Below are positions 59,236 through 64,000 of a stretch of 64,000 nucleotides of DNA, one piece after another. This DNA comes from Anthoceros angustus (lineage: Eukaryota > Streptophyta > Anthocerotopsida > Anthocerotales > Anthocerotaceae): NCBI GenBank assembly GCA_010909165.1, contig MU008204.1, forward strand, positions 17,810 through 81,809. The letters are read 5' to 3'. Every line of letters begins with the position of its first letter. Positions within the stretch are counted from its first letter, which is position 1. Made by a program: the position numbers and the translations under genes. Under the pieces are notes generated by a model. It had not been told where the DNA came from. It did no database searches and saw only the letters and a program-made list of their open reading frames with translations.

Positions 59236-60839
59236 GTTTTTGAAGTTTCTTCAACGCTTCAAGCCTCATAGCCTGCAACCCATCCTGCCCAGAGGGACAG
59301 AGTTCAGCAGGTCCAGACACAGGAGATGGGAAGTTTTTGTTAGGAGAAGGAGGAGGGTTCACTAAGACGTCATTTTCTGGCTGTCCAAGACTGAGAGCCT
59401 GGTGTTCCACGTGTCTAGACATCGGCGAATAAAACTCTCCTGAGTGCCCTGATGTTGGAAAGTACAGTCCACCCAGGGAGCCATTGTCACAATGCTGGGA
59501 GAACAGCACAGGAAACGTGGAGGCTGCACCATCATCAGAATAACCATACTCTGTCATAGACGGGGCCTTGATATTGCCCTTCGACCATTTGCTAAACTCC
59601 CGCTCTGGAAAAAATCGTCCTGTCCGAACGGAAAGCACTCATCCTGCACGGTTGGTGGTGGTGTAATATATCCCATAGACTGTGACCGCGATGAGCTGTG
59701 CATAGAGAAAGGTGACAACGGCCCAGACATCGGACCAGAGATGGGTCCAGAGATGGGCCCAGAAAGTGGCCCTGACAATGGTGAGGCCTGCCCATAGAAC
59801 GGTGATGTGAATCCCGAAAGAGGAGATGCACCTCCAGTTGATGCGTGTCTTGAAAAGGGGGACACAATCTCAGGAGATGCTGAAGCCTCAAGAACAGAAA
59901 GGGGAGAAATTGGACCAGACAGAGGCCCAGAAAGCAAAGAGATCTGCTCAGGGGATGCGAAGCCTTGCATTGAAACATGCATCTCCTGGGGACTGTACAG
60001 TGAGATCTCCCTGCCGAAGTCCGACAGGCTACCAATTTCTTGAATGTAGCCATCAGCATCGGCAGAGTCCATAGGAGACGATGGAGGATCTTTGCGGTAA
60101 TAACTCCAGTCCATGGCCACAGCCTCCTGTTGCGAGTACTTGGCGTCTTGGTGCCGATCAGAGCCAGAGGTTTGTTTCGCTCTCGAGTTGGGAATCAGCC
60201 TCTGCAAGGGCCACTTGCACGAGGTCATCACTTGCTCAGGTCCAGATGACAGCCCATCCAGTCTCTTCCCGAAGCGCTCCTAAATCTGGTAGAAGGGGCG
60301 GGGCTGTGAACTCCTTACGTTGCGAACCACCTACCGATTCCTGCACATTCCTGGTGTCCACAAGGTCTTCCCAGGTGAAAGGATCCACAGCGACCCTCTC
60401 ACTGGCAAAATCATACCTGTTTGGACAAATCTTGTCACTTTGATCAGCACTGGAGCCCGACAGATGTCGGCGGTGTGATGGCTTGGGCCCAGTCTCCTCC
60501 TTCTGTGAATCCATGTGGTCACTCTTGGGAGGCCGAGGAAGACTCGTTTGCACCTTCAAAGGAGGAGCAGAATCCTTCAGGACCTGAGGCGAATACTGGT
60601 TTCCTCCAGAATACCCTGCAGAATTCTGCACTGCTTGCTTCCCTGCTCCCCTGTTTACTGGGCTTCTAGTTTTCTGACCTCTGACAGCACCCCTTCGCAG
60701 AGCCTGAGCTGTGATGTCACGCCACTTCGCCACCACAAGATCTCGCCATTTCGCAGGGCTGTTCGATCCTTTCTTGCGAAAATCAGCAGTCTCAACTCTC
60801 TGAAGCCTGTTCTCGGGCACCCTATCTTTAATGAGAGCA
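57485..60839. repeat. 1676-bp internal tandem duplication within copy 2
   Basis: GGCTCAAGTGCAGTGAGCAG-type sequence at 57485 recurs at 59161, directly after ATGAGAGCAAG (59150-59160). In copy 1 and at 60840 that word is followed by AAGTCTGGGCG. The junction therefore joins the middle of the U-box gene back to its ARM region. Confidence 0.9.
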
Positions 60840-61846
60840 AGAAGTCTGGGCGACTCTGCAGCTCCCAGACAGTCAGACTTGACAGGCTCCAAAATCTGAG
60901 ATCTTTGGGCAATAGTTTTGAGCGGTGACGGTGACCTCCCAGCAATTTGGGTACCTCGAATGGAATCAATGACCAATGCATGCTGATGAGCATCCTTCAA
61001 TCTGGGCCAGTCAATTTCCTGACTTTCTGCCTCTCCGGCGGCATAGCTTTCACAGGTGAGCTCCTGCAGGCTTGGAATAACCAGTCGACAAGACGAATTG
61101 AGGGCGTCCCCACAATCCCAGACACCTTTCTGGCAGCCTAACTCAGCCACTCTATCCACTGTAACCCCCTCTTTAATGTCCATCTGCAGAAGCCCATCCA
61201 CCAGCTCCTGGTGGAGGCTTGAGTCAATGGCTTGCTTCCATATGGTGTCAGAGTATTCAGGGGAGCTCAGCACCCTCACCTCCTGGCCATTCAGGTCCTT
61301 CATGATGATGCCCTGACCTTTGGAGAGCATAATGTCCTCCAGGCCCTTGCAGAGAACGATCTCCTCCAACAAGGCCCTCACTTCTGCAGGAGTGGTTTCC
61401 CTGAGAGGGGCGGACTGCTTCTTGGCCCTTCTGACAGCCTTGAGTGTCTGCTTCTTGTGCCACTCTTCAATCATATGCCTTAGAGTGTGGTTAGGGATAA
61501 GAGTGCTGTCCGTAAGCCTCTGCATAGTTGTGGGGCACGTCCTGTTACCTGCTGCCAGCCACCTCTCGATGCTGTGTCTGTCATAAGTCTGACCTGTGCA
61601 GAGGGTAACAGGGTCCTTCATCGGCTCCAATGAGATGGGGCACAGGAAGTTGGAGGGCATCTCATCTGCGGATTCTTCGACCGATGCTGCAAGCAGCCTG
61701 GAGATTCCTGATTCCCTACCTCTCATATCACCCTTATCCGGGCATCCCACTTCCAATCCCAATCCCAACCCAAATCGTGGTGAAAGGCTGGCATGCCTGT
61801 TCCTTTGAACTGCAGCGCTCGCCATCATGCTCCCCTCAAGACCCAT
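59147..61846 (-). CDS. U-box protein, copy 2b, most intact N-terminal half
   Basis: From the ATG at 61846 the frame is open for 536 codons, covering the N-terminus, U-box (residues about 65-131) and linker, where copy 1 has frameshifts. It stops at 60236 because of one extra base near 60275-60284 that is shared by all copies. The next ORF (60231-59554, 225 codons) holds the Ser/Pro/Gly-rich middle ([20 protein letters not shown]), and the following one (59638-59147) begins the ARM region before it hits the internal duplication junction. One-base changes at about 59635 and 60280 would be needed for a single frame. It is the best guide to the true protein. Confidence 0.82.
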
Positions 61847-64000
61847 GAAGTCCTATACTGGCTGCCGATGAAGCGAGCAAGTCTGTTGAAGCTAACACGC
61901 AATGAAGCAAACCGCTCCACCCTCGCCCTCACCCAGAGCGTGATATAACGACGTCACCGTGTCTGAAACAGGATGCAGAAACACTGGTGGAAAGAGGGCT
62001 ACCTTTCTTGCGGAACGGGATTCCAGACAGATGAACCCATTTGCACCTCAGAAGCAAACTCGACTTGGTCGCCATTAGTGATTTGAACATAAGGTAGCCT
62101 ACGGGAACCAGTTGTTGTTGTACCTGTCTACAACCAACAACGATGCCCAATGCAGCAGGATGGTTGGCACAACATCTACAAGTTGCATTCCATAGCCATT
62201 CGTCCGTCCAAGCAAAATCTTAACCTGGCACCACCTCGCTGCAATTGCTCAAAATTGATGTCATTCTCAACCAATCTGCCATCTGTCGGGAAGGTGATGG
62301 AGTGAGAAAGTGTTCAAAGACGGGGAGCGACACGAGAATTGCAGAAAAAGCCTTCCAACCCGATCCAGGATCTCTCTTCTTATCTTCACCAAAATGGTGC
62401 TCCCACCCTGACGTTGGCGACACGCTAGCGCGGGCAGGGAAATCATCAAACTGCTCCCGATTCGGCGAGCGACCGGACACTCTAACAACGAAGGAAGCAG
62501 CAGGGCAGGCGAGTCAGAAAAGAGGGGCAAGGAATTGCGGAGCAGGGCAAGAGCCCGGCTCCTGAATCGTGGAGTGAGACACAATCCAGAGAGAGCGCGA
62601 GAAAGAATCCATGGCGGAAGAGCGGAAGCTCAAAGATTCCAGGAAGCTGCTGCCGCAGCAGCGCGGCAGAGCAGGCACAGACATAGAGGCGAGGTTCCGG
62701 ATCGAAGAAGAGGATCGAAGAAGGCGGAGGGAGCAGACAGATGAGAGAGCGACGAGAAGAAACACCCAGAAGTTCCACGCAATTGTGCAGCAGAGGCAGG
62801 GGCAGGGGCAGGGGCAGCGGCAGCGGCAGAGGCAGAGGCAGGTGATGAGAGAGGTGCGGGAAACAGGTGTCCGCCACCGGCATTCGCAGCTGCTGACCGC
62901 TACGTGATGCGGCAGCGGGAGCTCAGCGGGTGCAGCAAGACGACGAGAGAGTGAGGCACTGCAAATTGGCGCATCCGGCAAGAAGGAGTGACGAGGAGAG
63001 AGAGAATGCTGGAAGCTGGGCTCTGCCGGGGCCGGGGCCAGAACCCGGCACAGCAGCCTAGGCTGGTCTTGGAGGAACAAGAAGGGGAAGCGGGAGGGGA
63101 CGAAGCGGAAGCAGAATGTGGATGGGAAGGATGTGTCTGTAGGCGGCATATCAACACACAGAAAAGCCGCTGGAGCTGCTTCGGGTGGCAGAGCCACAAT
63201 CCTAGGCTGAAAACCAGGTCCCCCCGGTTCTGGGGCCGGCACCGGCCCCGGCTCCGGCGCATGGGCGGGAGCATGCCGGGCAGGAACAGGGGAGAGGAGA
63301 CCGGTCAAGCCTCCAGGCTTCTCATCAAGTTGGCTGCCGAGATGCCACCAGGCAGGAAAGCAGCGGAAGCTTCCCTCTGTCCCAGCCCCAGCAAGGAAAA
63401 AACAGGAAAGGAAGGAAAAAAGAAAATATCAGGGAAGGAAGAAGAGGAAGAAGAAGCAGCCGGGCCCTGCCTGCCGCTGCACGACCGCAGCGGCTGACAG
63501 TTGCCACCTGCGAAAGCAGAACGTTGCTCCTCCGCCTTCCTCCTCCCGCAAAGTTCAAACGGGCCAACGGAAACGCGAGCACGACGAAGCCTGCCCCCTG
63601 CAGCCTGCAGGTTCTGCAACCTGCAACCTGCAACCTGCAGCGGCAGACCAGATCACACCAGCATCGATCATTCATCACACGAAGAGAGAGGGAAGCGAGA
63701 GAAATGGGGCGGACGCGTTCCTCCGTGTAAACTTTACGGAAGCTTGCGTTGGAAGCCGGTGCGTGCGTGCATTGAGCATTGAGAGAGCTTGCTCTCAGAG
63801 AAGTATATCTGATGTGGAGTCCGTCGGCTGGCTGTTCCGGCGATTCGAACCGGTGATTTCAGGTTCCTAGAGTTAACTGGCTTAACCAAGGTATCATGTC
63901 CTGAACGGCTCCCCAGACCGTTGCGCCTTTGCGGGCACCGGCAGCAAGGAGCTCGTCACCCGGGAGGTGGAGCGGGCGGGAGCGTGCGGCGTGCGGGCCG
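61847..64000 (-). promoter_or_regulatory. Upstream/leader region of U-box copy 2
   Basis: Corresponds to 53613-55736, with more CAG/GGGCAG units (about 62797-62843) and scattered one- to four-base indels. The long ORFs here (such as 264 codons on - and 169 on +) are not conserved in frame between the copies, so they are unlikely to be genes. Confidence 0.4.

Larger units (their letters stand above)
56262..64000. repeat. Large direct duplication, copy 2, runs off the window
   Basis: Repeats 49714-55736 in the same orientation but is about 1.7 kb longer, because the stretch 57485-59160 occurs again at 59161-60839. The right end reaches the window edge at the base corresponding to 55736. Confidence 0.93.

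Noticed and set aside
62514-63308. 264-codon minus ORF and similar long ORFs in the 54-55.5 and 62.3-63.8 kb GA-rich regions
   Set aside because: Frames are not preserved between the two nearly identical copies, and composition is low-complexity. They are best seen as leader/promoter sequence.

Overview
The window looks like nuclear DNA of a streptophyte, most likely a non-seed land plant. The evidence is a full plant-type KAC (kinesin for actin-based chloroplast movement) gene, a plant-type MED19 with a Lys-rich tail, a U-box/ARM protein, an AIMP1-like tRNA-binding protein and decayed plant Ty1/copia and LINE elements. Introns in the clear genes are short (mostly about 75-215 nt) with GT..AG borders. 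I cannot name the species. One ambiguous base (N) lies at 9628.

Layout. 1-4.3 kb: two decayed Ty1/copia elements in tandem on +. 4.76-6.19 kb: an unrecognised split gene on -, reconstructed from small exons. 6.3-11.4 kb: repeat-rich DNA with a promoter-like segment and several tandem duplications. 11.5-12.65 kb: broken PHD-finger gene (+), convergent with an intronless SAS10/UTP3 gene (-, 12.7-14.8 kb). 15-22.3 kb: LINE fragments, a transposon with terminal inverted repeats (TIRs) nested in one of them, and minisatellites. 22.45-36.04 kb is the gene-rich core: MED19 (-), a tiny 59-residue membrane-protein gene (-) ending 25 bp before the MED19 start, KAC (+, 23 coding exons), an F-box/kelch gene (+) with several frame changes, and an AIMP1/EMAPII-like gene (+, 8 exons). 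36-49.7 kb: mostly AT-rich or repeat DNA with a possible two-pass membrane protein, another LINE fragment, a locus with GC-rich palindromes, and a decayed amino-methyltransferase gene. 49.7-64 kb: a U-box/ARM gene and its 5' region present twice (49714-55736 and 56262 to the end). The second copy holds a further 1.68-kb internal tandem duplication.

Functional picture: SAS10 serves ribosome biogenesis, MED19 transcription, KAC chloroplast and actin organisation, the AIMP1-like protein tRNA binding, and the U-box and F-box proteins ubiquitin ligation. They are unrelated housekeeping or regulatory genes set among transposon debris; there is no operon-like logic except the very tight small-gene/MED19 pair. 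The most notable items are that pair, the unrecognised split gene at 4.8-6.2 kb, the nested TIR element with a clear target duplication, the methyltransferase-like locus, and the U-box duplication, whose copies differ almost only by homopolymer indels.
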